Assembly (NCBI GenBank): GCA_021794475.1
Contig: JAJYQS010000024.1
Span: forward strand, 1-34,202
DNA length: 34,202 nt
Direction: 5' to 3'
DNA from: a bacterium
Lineage (GTDB): Bacteria; SZUA-79; Acidulodesulfobacterales; Acidulodesulfobacteraceae
In this document: positions 1-6,404 of the stretch, piece by piece
Layout of the letters: the number at the start of each line of letters is the position of its first letter
Numbering within the stretch: position 1 is the stretch's first letter
Position numbers and translations under genes: made by a program
Notes under the pieces: generated by a model
What the model was told of the DNA's origin: nothing
What the model saw: the letters and a program-made list of their open reading frames with translations, nothing else
Database searches by the model: none

Positions 1-49
1 AGTTAATACGGCGGATATGTTTTTTGTTGTTCAATTCACTTACTGATTT

Positions 50-124
50 GCGGGAATAGCTCAGTGGTAGAGCATCACCTTGCCAAGGTGAGGGTCGCGG
101 GTTCAAGTCCCGTTTCCCGCTCCA
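50..124 (+). tRNA. tRNA-Gly (anticodon GCC)
   Basis: Complete cloverleaf. The acceptor stem pairs GCGGGAA with TTCCCGC, the anticodon stem TCACC/GGTGA encloses the loop TTGCCAA, and the T arm contains GGTTCAAGTCC. The anticodon GCC lies at 82-84. The discriminator base is T121 and CCA is encoded at 122-124. A reading frame overlapping the gene is spurious. No copy of its 3' end was noticed elsewhere in the window, so there is no sign of an integrated island using it as attachment site. Confidence 0.97.
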
Positions 125-155
125 TTCTAAACAGCGATGCATTTTTACTGTTACG

Positions 156-239
156 AAAGAAATCGGTATCGTTTGATGTTATATGTTCGGCGTATATAGC
201 CGAAGCTGTTTCGCCTACGAGAACCGCATCCGGTAAAAT
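156..239 (-). pseudogene. fragment of an AbiEii-like nucleotidyltransferase
   Basis: Reading leftward from about 239, one frame gives LPDAVLVGETASAIYAEH followed by TSNDTD. This resembles the opening nucleotidyltransferase block of AbiEii-type proteins (pattern LPDAVLVGGTA.AL.A.HR.S.D.D). Two stop codons sit directly upstream of it and no start codon is available. The match ends within about 30 codons, close to tRNA-Gly. I read it as a decayed piece of a defence or toxin-antitoxin gene. The fragment is short, so the family call is tentative. Confidence 0.4.
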
Positions 240-278
240 TTATTATCCATTGCTATATATGTTTTTATTGCAGTTTTT

Positions 279-443
279 TCAGGTATATAAAACTTCGCCT
301 CTTGCAAAAGAGCCGAAAATTCCAATCTCTTTTACGCCGTATTTTTTATAAAGTTCTTCTTTATGCTGCTTTAATATTTGAAGAATTTCATTTTTGTCTT
401 TATAGTTTTTATTTTCTATAGCTTTATCATTTAACAAATTCAT
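279..443 (-). pseudogene. truncated MNT-type nucleotidyltransferase (antitoxin-like), N-terminal part
   Basis: A 54-codon frame starts at ATG 443 and stops at TGA 281-279. It contains a helical lead and then GVKEIGIFGSFARGE at about residues 36-50. That is the first nucleotidyltransferase motif (GSxARGE) of minimal nucleotidyltransferases of the HEPN/MNT antitoxin type. In intact members the metal-binding DxD follows about ten residues later. Here the frame diverges after GE and stops within four residues, so the catalytic aspartates are absent. No HEPN partner is visible. It is best read as a gene remnant, forming a degraded patch with the AbiEii-like fragment next to it. Confidence 0.6.
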
Positions 444-582
444 TTTGCCGCTTTAGAAGTATATCCTTTTCTTTCGTTTGCGCACGTGCGAGCCATCAAA
501 GCGTAAGATTATTTTAAAAAAGTAAATATCAGATAAATGGAGCCTATTCTTTTAAGTTTGTTCGAAAAAGATATAAAAAAAA

Positions 583-987
583 TTACGAAATAGTTTTGAA
601 TTTCTCCATAAATTTTTCGGTGATTTCCACAAAAGCCTTTGCCGATAAAGAAAGATTATCTAAAGATTGCGCCGCTAACGCAATTTTTCTTTTTATTTCC
701 GGTTTTATAGGAACGGAACATATTCCGCTGTAATTAAGCGGGATTGCAAGATTGGGAATAACGGCGGACTCGATACCTTCCCTGACCATTTCAATAATAG
801 TGCCTATGTTGCGCGCTTCTATATTTTTAATTTCTTCCGTTTTCTTTATAGAATTCATTAAATTAGACGCTACCAGCATTCCGCAGCTTGACCCCTTGAA
901 AGTTAAAAGCGGTTCGCGTGCAAGTTCTTTTATGCCTATGCTTTTTCTGGAGCACAGCGGATGTTTTTCGTTAAAAACTGCGAACAT
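583..987 (-). pseudogene. LysR-type regulator remnant, effector-binding domain only
   Basis: This 134-residue frame looks like the second half of a LysR-family effector-binding domain. It has KMFAVFNEKHPLC, a typical strand leading to the HPL turn, then KELAREPLLTFKGSS and MVREGIESAVIPN, as in the family's periplasmic-binding-protein-like fold. LysR proteins are about 300 residues with an N-terminal winged helix, and that part is missing. The matching frame extends upstream for about 15 codons (ETAQLLEY) and then meets TGA. The sequence beyond is A/T-rich and noncoding. The gene has therefore lost its DNA-binding half and is probably not a working regulator. Confidence 0.65.
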
Positions 988-1239
988 TTTGTATTCTAAA
1001 AGCTGAGCGGTTTCAAGTATAAAAATTATTCATTTGATTCATTATAATCCAGAACTTATAATATATATATTCAAGAGCATAGTTTGAAGTTTTTATAGCG
1101 CATATAATCCAATGCATAAATATTTTATAGTTAATTAAATAAGCAAACAAATTATGCGATTATATATTTTAGATTAGTAACAATCTCATTATGAATATTA
1201 ACATCTTAATATAAATTAATATAAAAACGGGGTATCAAA

Positions 1240-2031
1240 ATGAAAGATAATTGGAATGCCGAAGATTACGCAAAAAATTCTCAATGCCAGCTGCAATTAG
1301 GCGAAGAACTCATAGAAAAACTCTCATTAACCGGCAATGAATCATTGCTTGATATTGGATGCGGAGACGGAAAGATAAGCGCGAAATTATCAACAATTTT
1401 AAAAAAAGGAGAGGCAGTCGGGATAGATGCATCTGAAAATATGATAAATTTAGCGTCAAAAGAATTTCCTAATGATAAATTTCAAAATCTAACATTTTAT
1501 CGAATGGATGCATATGAGATTAACTTTTCTAAAAAATTTGATGTTGTGTATTCTAACGCATGTCTTCACTGGATAAAAGACCATAGCGGCGTTCTCGGAA
1601 AAGTTCGCGAATGCCTTAAGCCGAAAGGCAGGATTTTATTTCAGATGGGCGGACGCGGCAATGTAGGCGAAGTCTTAAATGTCGTAAAATTAGTCAGTAA
1701 TAAAGAAAATTGGAGCAGGTATTTCGATAATTTCGTTACGCCGTATTATTTTTACGATATAAAAGACTATGAGATATGGCTTTCTGAAAATCATTTTAAG
1801 TCTAATCGTTTGGAATTGATTGAAAAAAATATTAAACATTCAGGAGAAGAAAGTTTTAAGGGCTGGCTAAGAACTACTTGGTTTCCTTTTACCGACCGTT
1901 TACCTGAGGCATTAAGGGAAACTTTTCTTAACGAAGTGTCTGAAACTTATAAAATTGAGCATCCTGCCGATAAATCTGGCGCTATTAATGTAAAGATGGT
2001 TCGTTTGGAGGTCGAAGCGTACGCCGTCTAA
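1240..2031 (+). CDS. class I SAM-dependent methyltransferase
   Basis: 263 residues. SAM motif I is LLDIGCGDGKISAKLS at about residues 37-52. It is followed by the acidic GIDASENMI, which binds the ribose, and then DVVYSNACLHWIKDH in motif II/III position. This layout matches the Methyltransf_11/25 group that includes trans-aconitate methyltransferase (Tam) and malonyl-ACP methyltransferase (BioC). The ALHW-type motif resembles Tam, but the substrate cannot be read from sequence. No bio genes are nearby. A weak purine stretch (CGGGG) precedes the ATG. It stands alone, with A/T-rich spacers on both sides, and is presumably cytoplasmic. Confidence 0.85.
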   Translation: MKDNWNAEDYAKNSQCQLQLGEELIEKLSLTGNESLLDIGCGDGKISAKLSTILKKGEAVGIDASENMINLASKEFPNDKFQNLTFYRMDAYEINFSKKFDVVYSNACLHWIKDHSGVLGKVRECLKPKGRILFQMGGRGNVGEVLNVVKLVSNKENWSRYFDNFVTPYYFYDIKDYEIWLSENHFKSNRLELIEKNIKHSGEESFKGWLRTTWFPFTDRLPEALRETFLNEVSETYKIEHPADKSGAINVKMVRLEVEAYAV

Positions 2032-2094
2032 ATTTTATATATTGACATCAATTTGAATTCTTTTAAAATTATGGTCAAAATTAAAGGAGCATTT

Positions 2095-2521
2095 ATTTTC
2101 TTTGAACTATAAATGTATAAAATTAAGATATTATTATTCTTATCATTTTCACTGTTTTTTGTGCTCACCCTGTTCCGTTCCGTAAATTCTTACGCTATGA
2201 AACCTCACGGCGTTATGATAAATAAAGTAAATTCATAATAATTTTTAGATTGTTTTTTTAAATATTTATTGAGATAATAAATTTGTAAAAAATGGATGGA
2301 TTATTAAATGAGGCTCCTTGTCTAAACTGAGGCTAAACCGATATAGCGGCTCTCCAGTAAATAAGAATATAGTTCTATAATTAATTTATACTATATAAAA
2401 AAATAAAAAAACATTTAAAATAGACCTGATAACCGTATTTATAATTTTTTTTACAAAAAACGAGGGAAAAATATGAAGAAGATGTTTGTATTAATAAGTA
2501 TATTTATGAGCTTAGCTTTTA
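2095..2521 (+). repeat. degraded second copy of the Sel1/DUF3617 module
   Basis: This stretch matches 8927-9076 and then 10169-10446 with only scattered substitutions and small indels. Position 2237 corresponds to 9076 and 2238 to 10169, so 1,092 bp present in the downstream copy are missing here, with no microhomology at the join. The match includes the Sel1 ribosome-binding region and signal peptide, the roughly 230-bp spacer, and the first 16 codons of the DUF3617 gene. It is a direct repeat about 6.8 kb from the intact copy. Confidence 0.85.
2113..2238 (+). pseudogene. truncated Sel1-repeat gene (signal peptide only)
   Basis: A 41-codon frame beginning MYKIKILLFLSF is near-identical to the start of the intact Sel1 protein at 8943. 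It encodes the hydrophobic signal segment and SYAMKPHGVMINKVNS. It then meets TAA exactly at the deletion join, where the intact gene continues YWAKH. All Sel1 repeats are lost, so a functional product is unlikely. Confidence 0.8.
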
Positions 2522-2568
2522 CTTCAATACTGCGAAAGACTAATATTAATTCTATTAATAATAAATGA
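2473..2568 (+). pseudogene. truncated DUF3617 gene (start of signal peptide)
   Basis: The first 16 codons (MKKMFVLISIFMSLAF) match the intact gene at 10398 except for one substitution, and the GAGGGA ribosome-binding region is kept. The sequence then leaves homology and ends after 31 residues. It is the right-hand remnant of the duplicated module. Confidence 0.75.
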
Positions 2569-2578
2569 AGATAAACAT

Positions 2579-3223
2579 ATGAAAATAAGCAAAGAGATTA
2601 CAATCTCTATAAACAATAAAAATATAAACGGAAACATGGAAATTCCGGCTGCCGCCGAAGGAATTGTTTTATTTGCGCATGGGAGCGGAAGCAGCAGATT
2701 CAGTTCAAGGAATAGATACGTAGCAAAAATTCTGAATGAAAATAATCTTGGCACTCTTCTTTTTGACCTGCTCACAGAAGAAGAAGAAAAGGTAGATATA
2801 TATACTGCCGAATATCGTTTTAATATAAGGCTTCTCGCCGAAAGGCTAATTATCGTCACAGATTGGCTACTTAAGGATAAGTCTACAAACGGTTTAAAGG
2901 TCGGTTATTTTGGGGCAAGCACCGGAGCTGCGGCGGCTTTAATAGCGGCAGCTAAAAAATCCGATATTATTTTTGCGGTAGTTTCAAGAGGCGGTCGTCC
3001 TGATCTCGCTATGGAGAGTTTACCTGAAGTTAAAGCACCTACTTTGTTGATAGTCGGAGGAGAAGACTTTCAGGTTATTGAATTAAATGAAACTGCTTTA
3101 AGAATGATTAATGCAAAAAAGAAGCTTGAAATTATACCCGGTGCAACCCATCTGTTTGAGGAACAGGGAGCATTGGAAAAAGTTGCGGCGCTTTCGGCAA
3201 AGTGGTTTATAGAAAACTTATAA
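2579..3223 (+). CDS. alpha/beta hydrolase, dienelactone-hydrolase-like
   Basis: 214 residues, a usual length for this family. The oxyanion region is VLFAHGSGSSRFSSRNRYVA. The nucleophile elbow is GASTG with Ser114. The acid is Asp163 in VGGEDFQVIE and the catalytic His is His191 in PGATHLFEE, so the Ser-Asp-His triad is complete. The HGSGSSRxSxRNxxVA signature is the one seen in hydrolases found next to, or fused with, phosphoribosyltransferases, and such a gene follows here. The substrate is unknown. No signal peptide is visible, so it should be cytoplasmic. The start follows the truncated DUF3617 remnant by 10 bp without a clear Shine-Dalgarno sequence. Confidence 0.85.
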   Translation: MKISKEITISINNKNINGNMEIPAAAEGIVLFAHGSGSSRFSSRNRYVAKILNENNLGTLLFDLLTEEEEKVDIYTAEYRFNIRLLAERLIIVTDWLLKDKSTNGLKVGYFGASTGAAAALIAAAKKSDIIFAVVSRGGRPDLAMESLPEVKAPTLLIVGGEDFQVIELNETALRMINAKKKLEIIPGATHLFEEQGALEKVAALSAKWFIENL

Positions 3224-3339
3224 TTACTCATTTTTAAACATTTATTTAAACTATTTCTATTTAAATTAAACTATTTTAATTATGATTAATTTATTATTTA
3301 TTTATTTAATTAATTAATATTTACGGGATGATTTTTATT

Positions 3340-3984
3340 ATGTTTTACGATAGAAAAGACGCAGGGAAGAAATTAGCGGCAGCTCTTAAAGAATACAAAG
3401 ACAAAGATGTTTTAATTCTTGCTATACCGAAAGGAGGTATAGAAGTTGCTTTAGAAGTAGCAAAATATCTTAATGCTGATTTTTCATTGGCTATTGTAAG
3501 AAAGCTTCCTTTTCCTGATGAACCAGAAGGCGGTTTCGGAGCAATTGCGGAAGACGGAAGTATATATATAAATAGTGAAACATCAAGGTATTTAGACGAT
3601 GAAACAATCAAAATGATAGTAGATGAGCAGAAAAATGAAATTAAGAGAAGAATAAGCGTCCTTAGAAATGGAAAACCTCTGCCTGAACTTAAAGATAGAA
3701 CGGTGATTTTGATTGATGACGGAATTGCAGCGGGTTCTTCTATGAGGGCGGCAATTATGCTCCTTAGAAATAATGAAACGAAAAAAATAGTCGTGGCTTC
3801 CCCTGTTGCAGGTGAAGAAATTATTCTCAAGCTAAAAAAATTGGCTGATAAAATTGTAATACTTGAAATGCCGCAGTTCTTCAGAGCCGTTGCCCAGGTT
3901 TATCAAAATTGGTACGATGTTTCCGACAGGGAAGCTTTAGAGTTAATTAAAGGATTCACAAATAAAGAAAATAATGAAAATTAA
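3340..3984 (+). CDS. type I phosphoribosyltransferase family protein
   Basis: 214 residues from ATG 3340. An in-frame ATG at 3328 is possible, but GGGA lies just before and over it, which better serves 3340. The N-terminal MFYDRKDAGKKLAAAL and LAIPKGGIEVALEVA are typical of the stand-alone PRTase group. The PRPP loop is VILIDDGIAAGSSMRAAI, with the two acidic residues of the family. The homologues I know of are often fused to, or adjacent to, the alpha/beta hydrolase type seen 116 bp upstream. The base or nucleotide acted on is unknown and no purine or pyrimidine gene is close, so a named salvage role would be speculation. Confidence 0.85.
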   Translation: MFYDRKDAGKKLAAALKEYKDKDVLILAIPKGGIEVALEVAKYLNADFSLAIVRKLPFPDEPEGGFGAIAEDGSIYINSETSRYLDDETIKMIVDEQKNEIKRRISVLRNGKPLPELKDRTVILIDDGIAAGSSMRAAIMLLRNNETKKIVVASPVAGEEIILKLKKLADKIVILEMPQFFRAVAQVYQNWYDVSDREALELIKGFTNKENNEN

Positions 3985-4323
3985 ATTAAGATATCTATCA
4001 AGTTTTTAAAACGGGATAAGATAATAGAATAAAATTAGAATAGGATACCTGCCATAGTTATAATTATAATTGTAAGAAGTTTCATCGTTAAATTATTATT
4101 GCTGTATTAGCGGCATCAATTCTTATATATCTTATCGTTTAAAGCAATTTTTATATAATGTAAACTATGGTATAATTAAAATATATTGATTAATTAAATA
4201 ACGCACATTATTTTAAGTAGAAATTAAATCTTGCTTAGTTAATTATAATTAGAAAAATTTATTAATGAAATAACGGCATAGCATTATTTTAATTTAAATA
4301 TTTAAAAAAGGAGACGTTATATT
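3985..4323. other. AT-rich spacer, no gene recognised
   Basis: This is 339 bp of A/T-rich DNA. Short hydrophobic frames near 4050-4140 (runs of Ile, Leu and Val) are interrupted by stops and look like chance or a decayed membrane peptide. A likely extended -10 element for the next gene lies at 4168-4176, and a strong AAGGAG lies just ahead of its start. Confidence 0.5.
4168..4176 (+). promoter_or_regulatory. possible extended -10 promoter
   Basis: TGGTATAAT is a perfect extended -10 (TGn plus TATAAT), about 147 nt ahead of the BCAM0308-type gene. No convincing -35 was seen, as expected for this promoter class. In A/T-rich DNA this may be chance. Confidence 0.35.
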
Positions 4324-4851
4324 ATGCATGACACAAAAAGATGGAATCCGGCTAACATCAAAAAACATGAAGCAACCGACGAATCAGATTCTTATAAGAA
4401 TGCACTATCATACAAAGATATGTCAATATGTAAAAAATGTCATAATATTTATCATAATAAAAGGTGGGTTCATGATGAGGCACTTTATAATTCTATGTTG
4501 AAGAATAAAGAAGAAATAAATTATGTAATTTGTCCGGCATGTTTAAAAATAGAAACAAAATTTTACAATGGCGTAGTAGAGTTAAGCGGCAGTTTTCTAT
4601 TTGAACATAAAGACGATATTCTAAATCTCATAAAAAATACCGTAGAAAGAGCTGATTACATAGACCCATTGGAAAAGATTGAAAATATTGAAGAAGATGA
4701 TGAAAAAAAAATTATAACAATATACACTACAAGCGAAGATCTTGCTCAAAGAATAGGAAAAAATATAGAAAAAGCATATAATGGAGATATAGAATATTCA
4801 TTCTCGGAAAGAGAGCTGCTTCTGAGAGTTTATTGGAAAAGAGATTTATAA
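4324..4851 (+). CDS. BCAM0308-family zinc-binding protein
   Basis: 175 residues. Two CxxC pairs, Cys36/39 (CKKC) and Cys70/73 (CPAC), form a probable zinc knuckle around KRWVHDEAL. The C-terminal part has GVVELSGSFLFEHKDDILN and a segment reading ITIYTTSEDLAQRIGKNIEKAY, ending in RVYWKRDL. This order matches the family NCBI calls BCAM0308, whose zinc ribbon resembles NMD3. Its biochemical role is not established. The start follows a strong AAGGAG. The CBS, HPP and flavoprotein genes follow in the same direction, separated by a 278-bp spacer from this gene, so co-transcription is uncertain. Confidence 0.75.
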   Translation: MHDTKRWNPANIKKHEATDESDSYKNALSYKDMSICKKCHNIYHNKRWVHDEALYNSMLKNKEEINYVICPACLKIETKFYNGVVELSGSFLFEHKDDILNLIKNTVERADYIDPLEKIENIEEDDEKKIITIYTTSEDLAQRIGKNIEKAYNGDIEYSFSERELLLRVYWKRDL

Positions 4852-5129
4852 GATAGATTATATTATATTAGCAATCAATGATTGCACAATAATAAAATTT
4901 AGATAAAAACATAGGGCGATTAATGAAATGATAATGTGAAATAACAAATAATTATTATAATTTTACTACAATTATTTTTAAGATTAGCAATAATTAATTT
5001 GTTTGTTTCACATTTAGCTCTAAGAAATAGCTAATTAGCAATACGCCAAGGTTGTTTAGTTTTAGCGTGTTTAGACGATCTTTTTTAACCGATATATACC
5101 AATTATGCATGTGGAAGGTATTTTTATTT

Positions 5130-5723
5130 ATGAAAGAAAATAACAATATGCCGGAAATATCGGACGAAGATATTAAGGCTGCATTTAAAGAAATAAATAC
5201 ATATATAGATATTTCTATAGAAGATTTTAAGGAAATCTATCTGCATGCATTAAGGCACGCAAAAAATAGACTGCTTAATATTTCCATCGACAGCGTTATG
5301 ACTAAAAACATAATTTCTGTCACTGAAGAAGCGAATATTGATGAAGCTATTCATTTATTTTCAGAAAACAAGCTGCCGTATCTTCTTGTTCTCGACGATA
5401 GCAGCAGAATAAAAGGCATAATCACCAGAAAAGACATTTTAGTGGCTGCCGGCATCACTAAAGACTATACTATAAGGGATATTATCAGACATATAATAGG
5501 TGTTCCAACGCCGCACCGGCATACAGTCAACGACAGAACAGTTAAAGATATAATGTCTTCTCCTGTTATAACTATTCAATCAGGCAGCGATATTAAAGAA
5601 GCTGCTTTTAAATTAATAGAAATGAGGATAAACAACCTGCCTGTTGTGGATAAAAACAATAAACTTCTGGGGGTTATATCTACCGGCGATATTGTCAAAA
5701 ATACGGGCGGCATTAAATTATGA
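5130..5723 (+). CDS. tandem CBS-domain protein
   Basis: 197 residues from ATG 5130, preceded by GGAAGG at 5113-5118. A longer TTG-started frame from 5052 has no ribosome-binding site. A helical N-terminus of about 50 residues is followed by CBS1 (about 54-107, VMTKNIISVTEEANIDEAI to GIITRKDIL) and CBS2 (about 137-192, VKDIMSSPVITIQ to GVISTGDIV). CBS pairs bind adenosine nucleotides and act as regulatory modules. The stop overlaps the next ATG by 4 bp (ATGA), so it is translationally coupled to the HPP membrane protein. CBS and HPP domains also occur fused in one polypeptide, which supports a role as the regulatory partner of that protein. Confidence 0.88.
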   Translation: MKENNNMPEISDEDIKAAFKEINTYIDISIEDFKEIYLHALRHAKNRLLNISIDSVMTKNIISVTEEANIDEAIHLFSENKLPYLLVLDDSSRIKGIITRKDILVAAGITKDYTIRDIIRHIIGVPTPHRHTVNDRTVKDIMSSPVITIQSGSDIKEAAFKLIEMRINNLPVVDKNNKLLGVISTGDIVKNTGGIKL

Positions 5724-6262
5724 AACAATATTTAAAAAAAATGAAAGGCGGCGGTACAAGTCCTCCTATAGCGGGAATCTCTGAAATTATATGGTCTGGT
5801 TTAGGTTCTTTTGTAGGAATTTTTGCAATTTCTTACCTCTCGGCAAAATATTTTATTCCTCTTTTTGATATTATGTTGGTTATCGGTTCCTTTGGCGCTT
5901 CCGCTGTTCTGATTTATGCAGCTATAAAAAGCCCTTTAGCTCAGCCGAGAAATCTTATAGGCGGACATATTCTTTCTGCTTTAGTGGGCGTGGCATGCTA
6001 TAAATTTTTCGGAGATGACATTGTACTTGCTTCTGCTCTTGCAGTATCTTTAGCCATTATGGTAATGCTTGCGACTAAAACCCTGCATCCTCCCGGCGGA
6101 GCTACGGCACTTATTGCTGTAATTGGCGGTCGCGCAATATATCGACTGGGATTTCTTTATGCTTTAATTCCTGTTGGCCTCGGTGCGGTAATTTTATTGA
6201 TTATTGCGCTTTTAGTAAACAACCTTGCCGGAAACAGAAAATATCCAGAGTATTGGTTTTAA
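5720..6262 (+). CDS. HPP-family integral membrane protein
   Basis: 180 residues with four likely membrane spans, at about 25-45, 48-68, 85-113 and 140-168. The family's HPP motif is present as TKTLHPPGGATALIAVIGG. The N-terminus has GGGTSPP, also usual in the family. HPP proteins have been linked to nitrite transport in chloroplasts and cyanobacteria, but most bacterial members have no tested substrate. The gene overlaps the CBS-domain gene by 4 bp, so the pair is probably an ion or metabolite transporter with a nucleotide-sensing partner. That functional reading is inference. Confidence 0.85.
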   Translation: MKQYLKKMKGGGTSPPIAGISEIIWSGLGSFVGIFAISYLSAKYFIPLFDIMLVIGSFGASAVLIYAAIKSPLAQPRNLIGGHILSALVGVACYKFFGDDIVLASALAVSLAIMVMLATKTLHPPGGATALIAVIGGRAIYRLGFLYALIPVGLGAVILLIIALLVNNLAGNRKYPEYWF

Positions 6263-6308
6263 AATAATTTATAAATCAGAAAACTAATTAAATTAGAAAT
6301 TAGGTAAA

Positions 6309-6327
6309 TTAGGGACAGGCACTATTT
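6309..6327 (+). repeat. REP-like motif TTAGGGACAGGCACTATTT
   Basis: This short segment, in the spacer after the HPP gene, matches a sequence I remember as a recurrent REP-like element around Y1 (REP-associated tyrosine) transposases in Deltaproteobacteria. Only one copy was noticed in this window and no transposase is present, so the call is weak. Confidence 0.3.
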
Positions 6328-6404
6328 CCTTATCAAAAAATAATTAATTTTTATTTAATTTTATTAATTTTTATTTAATTTTATTTAATTTGGAGAATCT
6401 ATTC

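Noticed and set aside
64-351. 95-codon rightward frame beginning inside tRNA-Gly
   Set aside because: It overlaps the tRNA and has no protein-like pattern. The real signal in this stretch is the leftward relic genes.
752-1006. Rightward frame over the LysR remnant
   Set aside because: It is antisense to recognisable LysR sequence and has no ribosome-binding site.
3345-3830. 161-codon leftward frame opposite the phosphoribosyltransferase
   Set aside because: It mirrors a clear enzyme gene. The Ser/Ile/Leu-rich product is typical of antisense reading.
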